Source: Nocardioides sp. SLBN-35
GTDB taxonomy: Bacteria > Actinomycetota > Actinomycetes > Propionibacteriales > Nocardioidaceae
DNA length: 64,000 nt
Direction of reading: 5' to 3'
NCBI RefSeq assembly: GCF_006715725.1
Contig: NZ_VFNU01000001.1
Span: forward strand, 4,774,001 to 4,838,000
Shown: positions 15,951 to 26,216 of the stretch, piece after piece
Layout of the letters: every line of letters starts with the position of its first letter
How positions within the stretch are numbered: the stretch's first letter is position 1
The notes under the pieces: generated by a model
Databases searched by the model: none
Told to the model about the DNA's origin: nothing
What the model saw: only the letters and a program-made list of their open reading frames with translations
Position numbers and translations under genes: made by a program

Positions 15951-18074
15951 TCAGGCGCTGGTGGCGTCGCCCTCGCGGATCAGCAGGCAGTCGACGGCGA
16001 GCACGCCGCGCTCGCCCACCAGCAGCGGGTTCATCTCGGCGGCGGCGAGGTCGGGCAGCGCCGCAGCCAGCCGGGAGAAGCGCAGCGCGGCGTCCACCAA
16101 CGCCGCCCGGTCCAGCGCCGGTCCGCCCCGGTACCCGGCCAGCAGGAGTCCGAGGGCCGAGCCGTCGATCAGCTCCTCGACCTCCGCGGCGCTCACCGGG
16201 ACCGGTCGCGAGCCGACCGGACCGAGCAGCTCGGCGAGCACGCCGCCCGGCGCGATCGACAGGCAGCGGCCGACCTGCGGATCGGCGGTGACGCCCACCA
16301 GGCATTCGAGGCGTTCGCCGTCGGCCATCGCCTGGACCAGGATGCCGTCGATGCGGGCGTCCGGCTCGGCGCGCGCCACGGCCGCCAGCAGCGCCGCCGC
16401 CTCGGCCTCGGCGCACACGGGGTCGACCCGCAGCCGCACGCCACCCACCTCGGTCTTGTGCGCGATGTCGGGCGACTCGATCTTGAGCACGACCGGGCCA
16501 CCGAGCTCGTGCGCCGCGGCGGCGGCCGCGGCGGGCGTGGCGACCAGCCGGTACGGCGCCACCGGGATGCCCGCGTCCTCGAGCGCGGCGAGCGCGTCGG
16601 CGCCCGCCGCCACCGACGTCGGCGCCGGCCAGTCCCGGGCAGGCACGGGCTGCTCGGACGGACGGCCGGCCCGAGCCGGCCAGGTGAGCCACGAGCGCAG
16701 CGCCGACAGTGCCGGCCGGATCCCGAGCAACACCGGTACGCTGGCCGCGCGGGTCGCCTCGGCGATGCCCGGGTCCAGGGCGCCGCCGGTCATCGCGACC
16801 AGCACGACCGGCTTGGTCGACGAACGCGCGGCCTCGGCGAGGAGCCGCGCCTGGCCGCGGTAGAAGTCCTCCTGGCCAGGACCGGCCAGACCCACGTTCA
16901 TGGCGAAGACGACCACGCCGACGGCCGGGTCGTGGGCGGCGGCGCGCAGCGCGCCGGCCAGGATCGACGGATCCTCGGCGGCGGCGCCGGTCACGTCGAG
17001 CGGGTTGTTGACCGCGGCGAAGTCGGGCAGGCCGGCACCCAGTGTCCGGCTCGTCTCCGGAGCGAACCCGGGGAGCGCGACGCCGACCTGGTCCGCCATG
17101 TCGGCGGTGAGCCCGCAGGCGCCGCCGGAGATGGACAGGGCGGCCACCCCCGGGGCGCTCGGGCCGGGGCGCCCGGCCAGCGCGGAGAAGAGCAGCAGAG
17201 TCTCGCGGAGCTCGTCGAGGTCGTCGACCCGAGTGGCGCCGGCCGAGGCCAGGAGCCCGTCGAGGGCGGCGGCCGCACCGGCAATCGCGCCGGTGTGCGC
17301 CAGGGCGGCGCGCCGGCCGGTCTCGGACCGGCCCGCGGCCAGGACCACGACCGCCTTGCCGCGTTCCCGGGCCCGCCGGCAGGCGGCGGCGAACCGGTCG
17401 GCGTCGCGCAGGCCCTCGACGAACACTCCGATCACCTCGGTGACCTCGTCCTCGGCGTACCAGGCGACGTAGTCGCTGACCGTCGCCGAGAGCTCGTTCC
17501 CGGTCGTCACCATGGCCGACAGCCTCAGTCCGCGGCCGATCGCAGAGTCGGTGACGGCATGGGTCAGGGCACCGGACTGCATGACGAGGGCGACATTGCC
17601 GGGCTCGAGCGGGTCGATGATCCGGCCTGAGTAGGCCGCGACTGCGCCGGCGACGTCGAGCACGCCGTAGCAGTTGGGACCGCACAGGACCAGGTCGTGC
17701 TTCGCGACCAGCTCGGCCAGTGCCGCACCGCGCTCCCGGCCGTGCTCGCCCTCGCCGAACCCACTGCCGATGACCAGGACGCCGCGGATCCCGCGTTCCG
17801 CAGCCTCGCGGACCACGTCGACGGCCCGGTCGGCGGCCACCGCCACGACGACCAGGTCGATCCCGTCGGGCAGCTCGCGCACGGAGGGCACGGCCGGCCG
17901 GCCGAGCACCTCGGAGTACCCGGGGTTCACGACGACCACCGGGCCGGCGTACCCGAAGCGCGCCAGGTTCTCCAGGACCCGGCTGCCGCGGTTGCCCCGC
18001 GGCGAGGCACCGACGACGGCGATCCCGCGGGGTGCGACCAGGGACCGGACGTTGCGGAAGGGCGTGAGGGCCAT
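15951..18074 (-). CDS. Acyl-CoA synthetase (NDP-forming), fused alpha-beta type
   Basis: A 707-residue acetate-CoA ligase (ADP-forming) family protein. It has an N-terminal CoA-binding Rossmann domain (GIAVVGASPRGNRGSRVLENL, about 17-37), a succinyl-CoA-ligase-like domain with the phospho-His motif AHTGAIAG (about residue 258), a second ligase-like domain, and a C-terminal ATP-grasp domain (VVLKIESPDIAHKTEVGGVRL). It converts a free acid, CoA and ATP into acyl-CoA, ADP and phosphate, or the reverse. The ATG at 18074 has GGAG upstream. It is divergent from the ABC ATPases, sharing the intergenic region with operator F. It probably activates the acid product of the pathway for the enoyl-CoA hydratase-like enzyme; the substrate is unknown. 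Confidence 0.85.
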   Translation of the reverse strand: MALTPFRNVRSLVAPRGIAVVGASPRGNRGSRVLENLARFGYAGPVVVVNPGYSEVLGRPAVPSVRELPDGIDLVVVAVAADRAVDVVREAAERGIRGVLVIGSGFGEGEHGRERGAALAELVAKHDLVLCGPNCYGVLDVAGAVAAYSGRIIDPLEPGNVALVMQSGALTHAVTDSAIGRGLRLSAMVTTGNELSATVSDYVAWYAEDEVTEVIGVFVEGLRDADRFAAACRRARERGKAVVVLAAGRSETGRRAALAHTGAIAGAAAALDGLLASAGATRVDDLDELRETLLLFSALAGRPGPSAPGVAALSISGGACGLTADMADQVGVALPGFAPETSRTLGAGLPDFAAVNNPLDVTGAAAEDPSILAGALRAAAHDPAVGVVVFAMNVGLAGPGQEDFYRGQARLLAEAARSSTKPVVLVAMTGGALDPGIAEATRAASVPVLLGIRPALSALRSWLTWPARAGRPSEQPVPARDWPAPTSVAAGADALAALEDAGIPVAPYRLVATPAAAAAAAHELGGPVVLKIESPDIAHKTEVGGVRLRVDPVCAEAEAAALLAAVARAEPDARIDGILVQAMADGERLECLVGVTADPQVGRCLSIAPGGVLAELLGPVGSRPVPVSAAEVEELIDGSALGLLLAGYRGGPALDRAALVDAALRFSRLAAALPDLAAAEMNPLLVGERGVLAVDCLLIREGDATSA

Positions 18075-18122
18075 CGATCTCCGATCTTTTCCGGGCCTAC
18101 GCTTGTGGGGCTCCGGAACTAC

Positions 18123-18156
18123 GGTTATGTTGATCCAACGGTTTGCCTAGTGAACC
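18123..18156 (+). promoter_or_regulatory. Operator F of the island regulon, upstream of the ABC ATPases
   Basis: GGTTTGCCTAGTGAACC (18140-18156), preceded by the third half-site TGATCCAAC, matches the other operators. It has the same orientation relative to its gene (the plus-strand gene at 18189). A -10-like GGTTAT lies at 18123-18128, three bases upstream of the dyad block, as at site E. No clear TTGACA is present. The site could also control the divergent acyl-CoA synthetase. Confidence 0.6.
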
Positions 18157-18188
18157 ACATCGTGATCTGATCCGGCCAGGGAGAGACC

Positions 18189-19219
<1,031 letters not shown>

Positions 19220-19223
<4 letters not shown>

Positions 19224-20332
19224 CCGCCCTCGACCCGCAGATCCAGGACCTGCCCTTCGTCGCCGGCGAGGACGCCGTCCTCCACGTCGAGCACCTCACC
19301 AAGCGGTTCGGCCGCACCAGCCGCTGGAGCCGGTCGGGCCGCACCGTGACGGCCGTCGACGACGTGTCCTTCGACCTGCGCCGCGGCGAGACGCTCGGCC
19401 TCGTCGGCGAGTCCGGCTGCGGCAAGACCACGCTGAGCCGCATGCTGCTGCGGCTGATCGAGCCCACCTCCGGCAGCGTCGTCGTCGACGGCCAGGAGGT
19501 CACCGGCCTCGGCGGCGCGGACCTGCGCCGGTTCCGGCAGCGGGCCCAGGTGGTCTTCCAGGACCCCTATGCCTCCCTCGACCCGCGGCAGCGGATCGCG
19601 GCCACCATCGCCGAGCCGCTCGCGTCGTCGTCCAAGACCCGGGCGGAGAAGCAGGAGATCGTCACCGGGCTGATGGAGCGGATGGGCCTGCTGCCCGGGC
19701 ACGCCCACCAGTTCCCCCACCAGTTCTCCGGCGGCCAACGCCAGCGCATCGGCATCGCCCGGGCCCTCTCGGTCACCCCCCAGCTGCTCATCCTCGACGA
19801 GCCGGTCTCTGCCCTCGACGTCTCCATCCAGGCCCAGGTGCTCAGCCTGCTGCAGGATCTGCGGACCGAGTTCGACCTCAGCTACATCCTGATCTCCCAC
19901 GACCTCTCCGTCGTACGGCACGTCAGCGACCGGGTGATGGTGATGTACCTCGGACGCCTCGTCGAGGTCGCCGACAAGCGCGACCTGTTCACCGCGCCCC
20001 GGCACCCCTACACCGTGTCCCTCCTCTCCGCCGCCCCCGTGCCCGACCCAGCGGTCGAACGCACCCGCGAGCGCATCGTCCTGCGCGGCGACCCCCCGAA
20101 CCCCGCCAACCCACCCTCCGGCTGCGCCTTCCACCGCCGCTGCTTCCACGCCACCGCGATCGCGTCGGGGATGCCCGACGGCGAGGTCACCCAGCTCGAC
20201 GACGGCAGCCGGGTGCCCACGGCGTGCGTCAGCACGGTGCCGCTGCTCGCGCCGCAGGGGTCCGGGCACTGGTCGGCCTGCCACTTCCCGGTCACCGACG
20301 CGGCGGCCGCTGGGGTCACCAGCGCCTTGTGA
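19220..20332 (+). CDS. Oligopeptide ABC transporter ATP-binding protein, DppF type
   Basis: The second ATPase of the importer, 370 residues. Walker A is GESGCGKTT, the signature is FSGGQRQRIGIARAL, and Walker B is LLILDEPVSALD. The C-terminal Cys-rich tail (GCAFHRRCFHATAI ... ACV) belongs to the oligopeptide family. The start ATG at 19220 overlaps the stop of dppD. The gene is convergent with folD, which ends 75 bp further on. Confidence 0.9.
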
Positions 20333-20367
20333 GTCGGAGCGGTCGGGTGCGGTCGGCACCAACGACC

Positions 20368-20390
20368 GAGCCGCCGCCGGTCCGCGGCTC
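20368..20390. terminator. Hairpin between convergent dppF and folD
   Basis: GAGCCGC (20368-20374) pairs with GCGGCTC (20384-20390) around a 9-nt loop in the 75-bp gap between two converging genes. It could end transcription in both directions. There is no U-tract. Confidence 0.45.
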
Positions 20391-20407
20391 CCCACCGAGC
20401 CGCCGGC

Positions 20408-21250
20408 TCAGCCGTGTCGCCGCTCCGCACCGTCCATCGTCTGGGCCAGCAGCGTCGCGATCGTCATCGGCCCGACGCCACCGGGGACGGGGGTGATCCA
20501 CGACGCCCGGCTCGCGGCGGCGGCGTACTCGACGTCGCCGACATTGCCCGGGTTGTAGCCGGCGTCGACGACCACGGCGCCGAGCTTGATCCACTCCCCG
20601 CGCACCAGCTCCGGCCGGCCCACCGCGGCGACCACGAGGTCGGCCTCGGCGACCCGGTCGGCGAGGTCGAGGGTGCGGGAGTGGCAGAAGGTGACGGTCG
20701 CGTCGCGCTCCAGCAGCAGCATCCCGACCGGCTTGCCCAGGATCCGGCTGCGCCCGACCACGACGGCATGGCGCCCCGCGAGGGGCAGCTCGTAGGCGTC
20801 GAGGAGCCGGATGATGCCGCCCGGTGTGCAGGAGGCGAACCCGGGCTCACTGAACGACATGGCGGCGAAGCTGGCGAGGGTCACCCCGTCGACGTCCTTG
20901 GCGGCGCCGATCGCCTCGAAGGCGGCGTGCTCGTCGACGCCGTCGGGGACGGGATGCTGGAGCAGGATGCCGTCGATGGCGGGATCAGCGGCCAGTGCGG
21001 CGATCCGCTCGACCAGCTCCTCGGACGTCGTCCCCTCGCCGAGCTCGACCCGGACCGACTCCAGGCCGGCCTGGCGACAGCGGTTCTGCTTCATCCGGAC
21101 GTAGGTGTGCGACGCCGGGTCGTCGCCGACGAGCACCGTGGCGAGCGTCGGGGCGCGACCGATCCGCGCGGCGAAGCGTGCGGCCCGCTCCGCGACGTCG
21201 GCGAGCAGCTGGGCGGCGACGGCCTGGCCGTCGAGGATCCGGGCAACCAT
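20408..21250 (-). CDS. folD: Bifunctional methylene-THF dehydrogenase/methenyl-THF cyclohydrolase
   Basis: A 280-residue cytosolic enzyme converting 5,10-methylene-THF to 10-formyl-THF with NADP. The active-site Tyr and Lys are Y50 and K54 in SHTYVRMKQ. The usual QLPLP motif reads QHPVPDGVD here. The substrate-binding TPGG and the Rossmann motif VVVGRSRILGKPVG are present, and the protein closes with PVPGGVGPMT. The ATG at 21250 has AAGGA 7 nt upstream. It is the last gene of the operon SBP - flavoprotein - purU - aldehyde dehydrogenase - folD, so here it probably serves oxidation of methyl groups captured as methylene-THF. A separate housekeeping copy may exist elsewhere. Confidence 0.92.
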   Translation of the reverse strand: MVARILDGQAVAAQLLADVAERAARFAARIGRAPTLATVLVGDDPASHTYVRMKQNRCRQAGLESVRVELGEGTTSEELVERIAALAADPAIDGILLQHPVPDGVDEHAAFEAIGAAKDVDGVTLASFAAMSFSEPGFASCTPGGIIRLLDAYELPLAGRHAVVVGRSRILGKPVGMLLLERDATVTFCHSRTLDLADRVAEADLVVAAVGRPELVRGEWIKLGAVVVDAGYNPGNVGDVEYAAAASRASWITPVPGGVGPMTIATLLAQTMDGAERRHG

Positions 21251-21275
21251 GAGGGGGTCCTTCGAGTCGGCGAGG

Positions 21276-22751
21276 TCAGGCGGTGAAGGGGTCGGCGATG
21301 CCGACGTAGCGCACGTCGAGGTACTCGTGGATGCCCTCGGCGCCGCCCTCCCGTCCCAGGCCCGACTGCTTGATGCCGCCGAAGGGCGCGGCGGCGTTGG
21401 AGATGACACCCAGGTTGATGCCGAGCATCCCGGAGTCCACGGTCTCGGCGAGGCGGAGCTGCCGCGCGCCGTCGCGGGTGAACGCGTACGCGGCCAGGCC
21501 GTACTCGGTCGCGTTGGCGAGCGCGACCCCCTCGGCCTCGTCGGCGAAGGTCACGATCGGAGCCACCGGCCCGAAGATCTCCTCGGTGAGGACCCGCGCC
21601 CCCGCGGGTACGTCGACCAGCACCGTCGGCGGGTAGAAGTGCCCGGCGCCGTCCTCCGGCGCGCCGCCGGTGAGCACCCGCGCGCCGCGCTCGACGGCGT
21701 CGTCGACCAGCTGCTGGACCTTCGCGCGGCTGGGCCCGTCGATCAGGGGGCCGATCTCGACGCCGCTCTCGGTGCCGCGGCCGGTGCGCAACGCGGCCAT
21801 CCGCCGGGCCAACCGGTCGGCGAACTCCTCGGCCACCGAGCGCTGCACCAGCAGCCGGTTCGCGGCTGTGCAGGCCTGGCCCATGTTGCGCAGCTTCGCG
21901 GCGAGCGCGCCCTCGACCGCGACGTCGAGGTCGGCGTCCTCGAACACCAGCAGCGGCGCGTTGCCGCCCAGCTCCATCGACGTCCGCAGCACCTGGTCCG
22001 CGGCGTCGCGCAGCAGCCGGCGCCCGACCTCGGTCGAGCCGGTGAAGGAGAGCTTGCGCAGCCGGGGATCGGCCACCAGCGGGGCGACGACGCTGCTCGC
22101 GCGGCTGGTCGGTACGACGTTGAGCACGCCCGCAGGCAGCCCACACTCCTCGAGCAGCTGGGCGAAGAACAGCGTGGACAGCGGCGTGAGAGCCGGCGGC
22201 TTGATGACCATGGTGCAGCCGGCGGCGATCGCCGGGGCCACCTTGCGGGTGACCATGGCCAGCGGGAAGTTCCACGGGGTGACGAACAGGCACGGCCCGA
22301 CCGGCCGATGGTGCACCAGCAAGCGGCTGCGGCCGTCGGGCGCCGGCACGTAGCGGCCGTCGATCCGCACCGCCTCCTCGGAGAACCAGCGCAGGAACTC
22401 GGCCGCGTAGCGGACCTCCCCCAGCGCCTCTGCGAGCGGCTTGCCCATCTCCAGGGTCATCAGCAGCGCGAAGTCGTCGGCACGCTCCATGGTCCGCTGG
22501 TAGGCGAGCCGGAGCAGCTCACCGCGCTCGCGCGGCGGCGTCCGGCCCCAGTCGCGCTGCGCGCGGTGGGCGGCGTCCAGCGCCGCCGTGCCGTCCTCGG
22601 CGGTGGCGTCCGCGACCTGGGCCAGGACCCGCTCGGTGGCCGGGTCCTCGACCGCGAAGGTCGCGCCGGAGCCGGCCCCGCGCCACTCCCCCGCGACGAG
22701 AAGATCGGTCCGGACGGTGGCGAGCAGCTGGCGCTCGCGGTCGGTGCTCAC
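21276..22751 (-). CDS. NAD(P)-dependent aldehyde dehydrogenase (succinate-semialdehyde type)
   Basis: A 491-residue aldehyde dehydrogenase that oxidises a semialdehyde to the acid. The catalytic Cys is in NMGQACTAANRLLV and the general-base Glu in SMELGGNAPLLVF. The NAD-binding segment FTGSTEVGRRLL and the TPWNFPLAM motif are intact. The GTG at 22751 is used, with AGAGGG 7 nt upstream; upstream in-frame sequence has no family similarity and overlaps purU. It lies 11 bp after purU. It may oxidise the semialdehyde made by the class III aminotransferase, or formaldehyde or another aldehyde from demethylation. The family resemblance is to succinate-semialdehyde dehydrogenases. Confidence 0.87.
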   Translation of the reverse strand: MSTDRERQLLATVRTDLLVAGEWRGAGSGATFAVEDPATERVLAQVADATAEDGTAALDAAHRAQRDWGRTPPRERGELLRLAYQRTMERADDFALLMTLEMGKPLAEALGEVRYAAEFLRWFSEEAVRIDGRYVPAPDGRSRLLVHHRPVGPCLFVTPWNFPLAMVTRKVAPAIAAGCTMVIKPPALTPLSTLFFAQLLEECGLPAGVLNVVPTSRASSVVAPLVADPRLRKLSFTGSTEVGRRLLRDAADQVLRTSMELGGNAPLLVFEDADLDVAVEGALAAKLRNMGQACTAANRLLVQRSVAEEFADRLARRMAALRTGRGTESGVEIGPLIDGPSRAKVQQLVDDAVERGARVLTGGAPEDGAGHFYPPTVLVDVPAGARVLTEEIFGPVAPIVTFADEAEGVALANATEYGLAAYAFTRDGARQLRLAETVDSGMLGINLGVISNAAAPFGGIKQSGLGREGGAEGIHEYLDVRYVGIADPFTA

Positions 22752-22762
22752 GTGGTTCCCTC

Positions 22763-23662
22763 TCAGCGGAAGACGATGGTCCGGTGACCGTTGAGCAGGA
22801 CCCGGTGCTGCACATGCCACAGGACCGCCCGGGCCAGGGTGTGCGCCTCGGTGTCCCGGCCCAGTGCGACCAGGTCCTGGACCGAGGCCTGGTGGTCGAC
22901 CCGCGCCACGTTCTGCTCGATGATCGGGCCCTCGTCGAGGTCGGAGGTGACGTAGTGGGCGGTCGCGCCGACGAGCTTCACGCCGCGCTCGTGCGCCTGG
23001 CGGTACGGGTTGGCGCCCTTGAAGCTCGGCAGGAACGAGTGGTGGATGTTGATCGCCCGGCCGTCGAGCTCCTTGCACAGCTCGGTCGACAGGATCTGCA
23101 TGTAGCGCGCGAGCACCACCAGGTCGATGTCGTGGCGGTCGACGAGGTCGAGCAGTGCCGCCTCGGCCTCGGGCTTGGTCTCGCGGGTCACCGGGACGTG
23201 GACGAACTCGATGCCGTACCAGGCGGCGATCGGCGCGAGGTCGGGATGGTTGGACACGATCACCGGGATCTCGATCGGGAGCAGCCCGCTGGACCAGCGG
23301 TAGAGCAGGTCCTGCAGGCAGTGGTCGAACTTCGAGACCATGATCAGCACCCGCATCGGCCGGCTGAGCTCGGCTAGGCGGTAGTCCATGGCGAACTCCG
23401 CGGCGATGTCGGCGAATGCGTCGTCCAGGTCGGCCAGGGCCGGCGTCCCCTCGGAGGTGCGCATCTGCACCCGCATGAAGAACTGGCCCGAGCCGGTGTC
23501 GCCGAACTGGTTGCTCTCCACGATGTCGCAGCCGTGGCGGTAGAAGAAGTCGACCACCGCGCGCACGATGCCGGGACGGTCGACGCAGGACAGGGACACC
23601 ACGATCTCGTCGGAGACCGGCGCCACGGCGCGCTGGGGCGCGGTCAGGTTGCTCTCGCTCAT
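22763..23662 (-). CDS. purU: Formyltetrahydrofolate deformylase
   Basis: A 299-residue enzyme hydrolysing 10-formyl-THF to formate and THF. An N-terminal ACT domain (residues about 20-90, VSLSCVDRPGIVRAVVDFFYRHG) is followed by a formyltransferase-fold catalytic domain with the Asn-His-Asp set in AINIHHSFLPSF and SDLDEGPIIEQNV. Its place between a dimethylglycine/sarcosine dehydrogenase-like gene (5 bp upstream) and folD is the classical arrangement for regenerating free THF during oxidation of N-methyl groups. The ATG at 23662 is used. Confidence 0.93.
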   Translation of the reverse strand: MSESNLTAPQRAVAPVSDEIVVSLSCVDRPGIVRAVVDFFYRHGCDIVESNQFGDTGSGQFFMRVQMRTSEGTPALADLDDAFADIAAEFAMDYRLAELSRPMRVLIMVSKFDHCLQDLLYRWSSGLLPIEIPVIVSNHPDLAPIAAWYGIEFVHVPVTRETKPEAEAALLDLVDRHDIDLVVLARYMQILSTELCKELDGRAINIHHSFLPSFKGANPYRQAHERGVKLVGATAHYVTSDLDEGPIIEQNVARVDHQASVQDLVALGRDTEAHTLARAVLWHVQHRVLLNGHRTIVFR

Positions 23663-23667
23663 CGACC

Positions 23668-26121
23668 TCAGCCCTTCAAGCGCGAGCCGGTCGGGTCGAA
23701 CGGGGCCTTGAGGCCCACCTCGGCGTCGAAGACGACGCCCGCGGCCTCCACCTGGTAGCGACCGGAGCGGACGTAGGCGGCGTCGGCGACCTCGACCTCC
23801 GGCTCGACGTACGCCATCGCGGCGAACCGGCCCAGGACGGCGCTGTACGCCGCCGAGGTGACGAACCCGCGCGGCTCACCGTCGCGCAGCAGCAGCTCGC
23901 CACCCCACAGCACCGCCTCCGGCGCGTCGACGGTGAGCGACACCAGACGGCTGCGCGGTCCGGCCTGCTTGGCCTTCTCGACGGCCTCGCGGCCGCGGAA
24001 GTCGATTCCTCCGGCCAGCTTGCAGGTGAAGGTCATGCCGGCCTCGACCGGTGTGCGGTCGGGGGTGAGCTCGCGTCCCCACGCCCGGTAGCCCTTCTCG
24101 ATCCGCATGGCGTCGACGGCGTAGTGGCCCACCGCGGTCAGGCCGAGGTCGGCGCCGGCGTCGACCAGCCGCTCGTACGCCGTGACGGCGTACTCGGTGG
24201 GGATGTACAGCTCCCAGCCGAGGTCGCCGACGTAGGAGACCCGGGTGGCCCGCACCGGCACCGGGCCGATGTCGATGCGCTGGCTGGTGTAGAACGGGAA
24301 GGCCTCGTTGCCGAGTTCGCTTCGGGTCAGCCGCGAGAGCAGTGTCCGCGAGCGCGGCCCCATGATGCCCAGCACCGCGTACGACGAGGTCACGTCGACG
24401 ATCTCGGTGCGCGAGCCCTCGGGCACGTGCCGGTTCAGGTAGTGCTCGTCGCGGGCGGCCTGCGCGGAGCCGGTCACCAGGAGGTACTCGTCCGGCGCGG
24501 TCCGGGTCACCGTCACGTCGGACTCGTAGCCGCCCCGGTCGTTGAGGATGCCGGTGTAGACCGTCGTGCCGGGGGCCACGGCCAGGTCGTTGGCGCAGAT
24601 GTACTGCAGGGCGTCCTCGGCACCGGGACCGCGCACCAGGAACTTGGCGAACGCCGTCTGGTCGAGGAGTGCCACTCCGTCGCGGGTGGCGCGGTGCTCG
24701 GCGTCCACCTGAGGTCGCCAGTTCTGGTGGCCGAAGGAGTACTCCGTGACCCGGGGTGTGCCCTCGGGCGCGAACCAGTTGGGACGCTCCCAGCCGTTGC
24801 GGCTGCCCATCACCGCGCCCTGCTCCTCGAGCAGGTGATGGATCGGCGAGCGCCGCAGCGGGCGGCCGGACTCGGGCTCGCGGTTCGGCCACGGGACGGC
24901 GTAGTGCAGGCCGAGGGTCTCCTTGGTCCGCTCGCGCAGCCAGGACTCGTTGCTGTTGAAGGGCGCGAACCGCCGGATGTCGACCGGCCACAGGTCGCGC
25001 TCCGGCTCGCCGGCGACGATCCACTCCGCCATCGCCATGCCGGCGCCGCCGGCGGAGGCGATGCCGGTGGAGTTGAAGCCGGCCAACACGTACATGTTGG
25101 GGACCTCGAGCGACTCCCCCATGATGAAGTTGTTGTCGGGGGTGAAGCTCTCGGGGCCGTTGTAGAACTTCTTGACCCCGACCCGCTCCAGGGCCGGGAC
25201 CCGGGTGATGGCGTTCTCCATCAGGATCTCGAACTGGTCCCAGTCCTCGTCGAGCAGCTGGAACACGAAGGGGTCGGGGATCTCATGCGGGCCCACCCAC
25301 GGCTTGGCGTCGGGCTCGAAGCCGCCCATCACCAGGCCGCCGACCTCCTCCTTGAAGTAGATGAAGCCGTCCTGGTCCCGCATCACGGGCAGGTCCCGGT
25401 GCACGCCCTCGATCGGGTCGGTGACGATGTAGAAGTGCTCCACGGAGTGCAGCGGCACCCGGACGCCGGCCATCGCGCCGACCTGCGCGGCCCACTGGCC
25501 CGCGCAGTTGACCACCGTCTCGCACTCGATCGGTCCCCGCTGGGTGTGCACCGTGGTGATCCGCCCGTCGCGCAGGTCCATGCCGACGACCTGGGTCTCC
25601 TCGCACACGACGGCGCCGCGGCTGCGGGCGCCCCGCGCCAACGCCTGGGTGAGGTCGGTCGGGTTCGCTTTCCCGTCGCCCGGCAGCCACACGGCGCCGA
25701 CCAGGTCGTCGGTGCGCATCAGCGGCCATTTCGCGCCGGCCTCCTCCGGCGTCAGCCGGTGCGCCTCGACACCGAACGCCCGGGCCGTGGCCTGGGTCCG
25801 GAGCAGCGACGTCATCCGCTCCTCGGTCCGGGCCACCGACAGGCTGCCACAGCGCTTCCACCCGGTCCCGAGCCCGGTCTCCTCCTCGAGGGACGCGTAG
25901 AGCTGCGTCGAGTACTGGATCAGCTTCGTCATCGCGTCGGTCGGGCGGAGCTGGCCCACCAGGCCGGCGGCATGCCAGGTCGTCCCTCCCGACAGCTTTC
26001 CCTGCTCAAGCACCACCACGTCGGTGACGCCGAGCTTGGTCAGGTGGTAGGCGACGCTCGTACCGATGATGCCGCCGCCGATGATCACGACCTGTGCTCG
26101 GGACGGCTGGGGGGAGACCAT
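23668..26121 (-). CDS. FAD-dependent sarcosine/dimethylglycine dehydrogenase-like flavoprotein with GcvT domain
   Basis: An 817-residue two-part enzyme. The N-terminal half is a D-amino acid oxidase-type FAD domain with the dinucleotide motif VVIIGGGIIGTSVAYHL at residues 11-27 and TTWHAAGLVGQL, the His-containing segment that often carries covalent FAD in this family. The C-terminal half, from about residue 430, is an aminomethyltransferase (GcvT-like) folate domain, with FLVRGPGAEDALQ and later YELY/GYRAWGREL. Such enzymes demethylate dimethylglycine, sarcosine or related N-methyl compounds and pass the methylene unit to THF. purU and folD follow in the same operon, which supports that reaction type. 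The ATG at 26121 follows GAAAGAGAAG. Confidence 0.88.
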   Translation of the reverse strand: MVSPQPSRAQVVIIGGGIIGTSVAYHLTKLGVTDVVVLEQGKLSGGTTWHAAGLVGQLRPTDAMTKLIQYSTQLYASLEEETGLGTGWKRCGSLSVARTEERMTSLLRTQATARAFGVEAHRLTPEEAGAKWPLMRTDDLVGAVWLPGDGKANPTDLTQALARGARSRGAVVCEETQVVGMDLRDGRITTVHTQRGPIECETVVNCAGQWAAQVGAMAGVRVPLHSVEHFYIVTDPIEGVHRDLPVMRDQDGFIYFKEEVGGLVMGGFEPDAKPWVGPHEIPDPFVFQLLDEDWDQFEILMENAITRVPALERVGVKKFYNGPESFTPDNNFIMGESLEVPNMYVLAGFNSTGIASAGGAGMAMAEWIVAGEPERDLWPVDIRRFAPFNSNESWLRERTKETLGLHYAVPWPNREPESGRPLRRSPIHHLLEEQGAVMGSRNGWERPNWFAPEGTPRVTEYSFGHQNWRPQVDAEHRATRDGVALLDQTAFAKFLVRGPGAEDALQYICANDLAVAPGTTVYTGILNDRGGYESDVTVTRTAPDEYLLVTGSAQAARDEHYLNRHVPEGSRTEIVDVTSSYAVLGIMGPRSRTLLSRLTRSELGNEAFPFYTSQRIDIGPVPVRATRVSYVGDLGWELYIPTEYAVTAYERLVDAGADLGLTAVGHYAVDAMRIEKGYRAWGRELTPDRTPVEAGMTFTCKLAGGIDFRGREAVEKAKQAGPRSRLVSLTVDAPEAVLWGGELLLRDGEPRGFVTSAAYSAVLGRFAAMAYVEPEVEVADAAYVRSGRYQVEAAGVVFDAEVGLKAPFDPTGSRLKG

Positions 26122-26179
26122 GCGCTTCTCTTTCTCGTGCGCTCGCGGGAGTGGGCGATGAGGTGGGTGGAGGGGCGGA

Positions 26180-26213
26180 GGTGGGGTGCCGGGCGGGAGT
26201 CCGGCACCCCACC
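26180..26213 (-). terminator. Intercistronic hairpin after the binding-protein gene
   Basis: A perfect 13-bp stem (GGTGGGGTGCCGG at 26180-26192 with CCGGCACCCCACC at 26201-26213) and an 8-nt loop lie between the stop of the solute-binding protein (26217) and the flavoprotein gene (26121). It is likely a partial terminator or mRNA-stability element that keeps binding-protein expression above that of the downstream enzymes. Confidence 0.7.
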
Positions 26214-26216
26214 CGC

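Noticed and set aside
21276..24500. A standard creatinine or sarcosine operon
   Set aside because: Creatininase, creatinase and the isochorismatase-type N-carbamoylsarcosine amidase are absent; only the one-carbon module fits.
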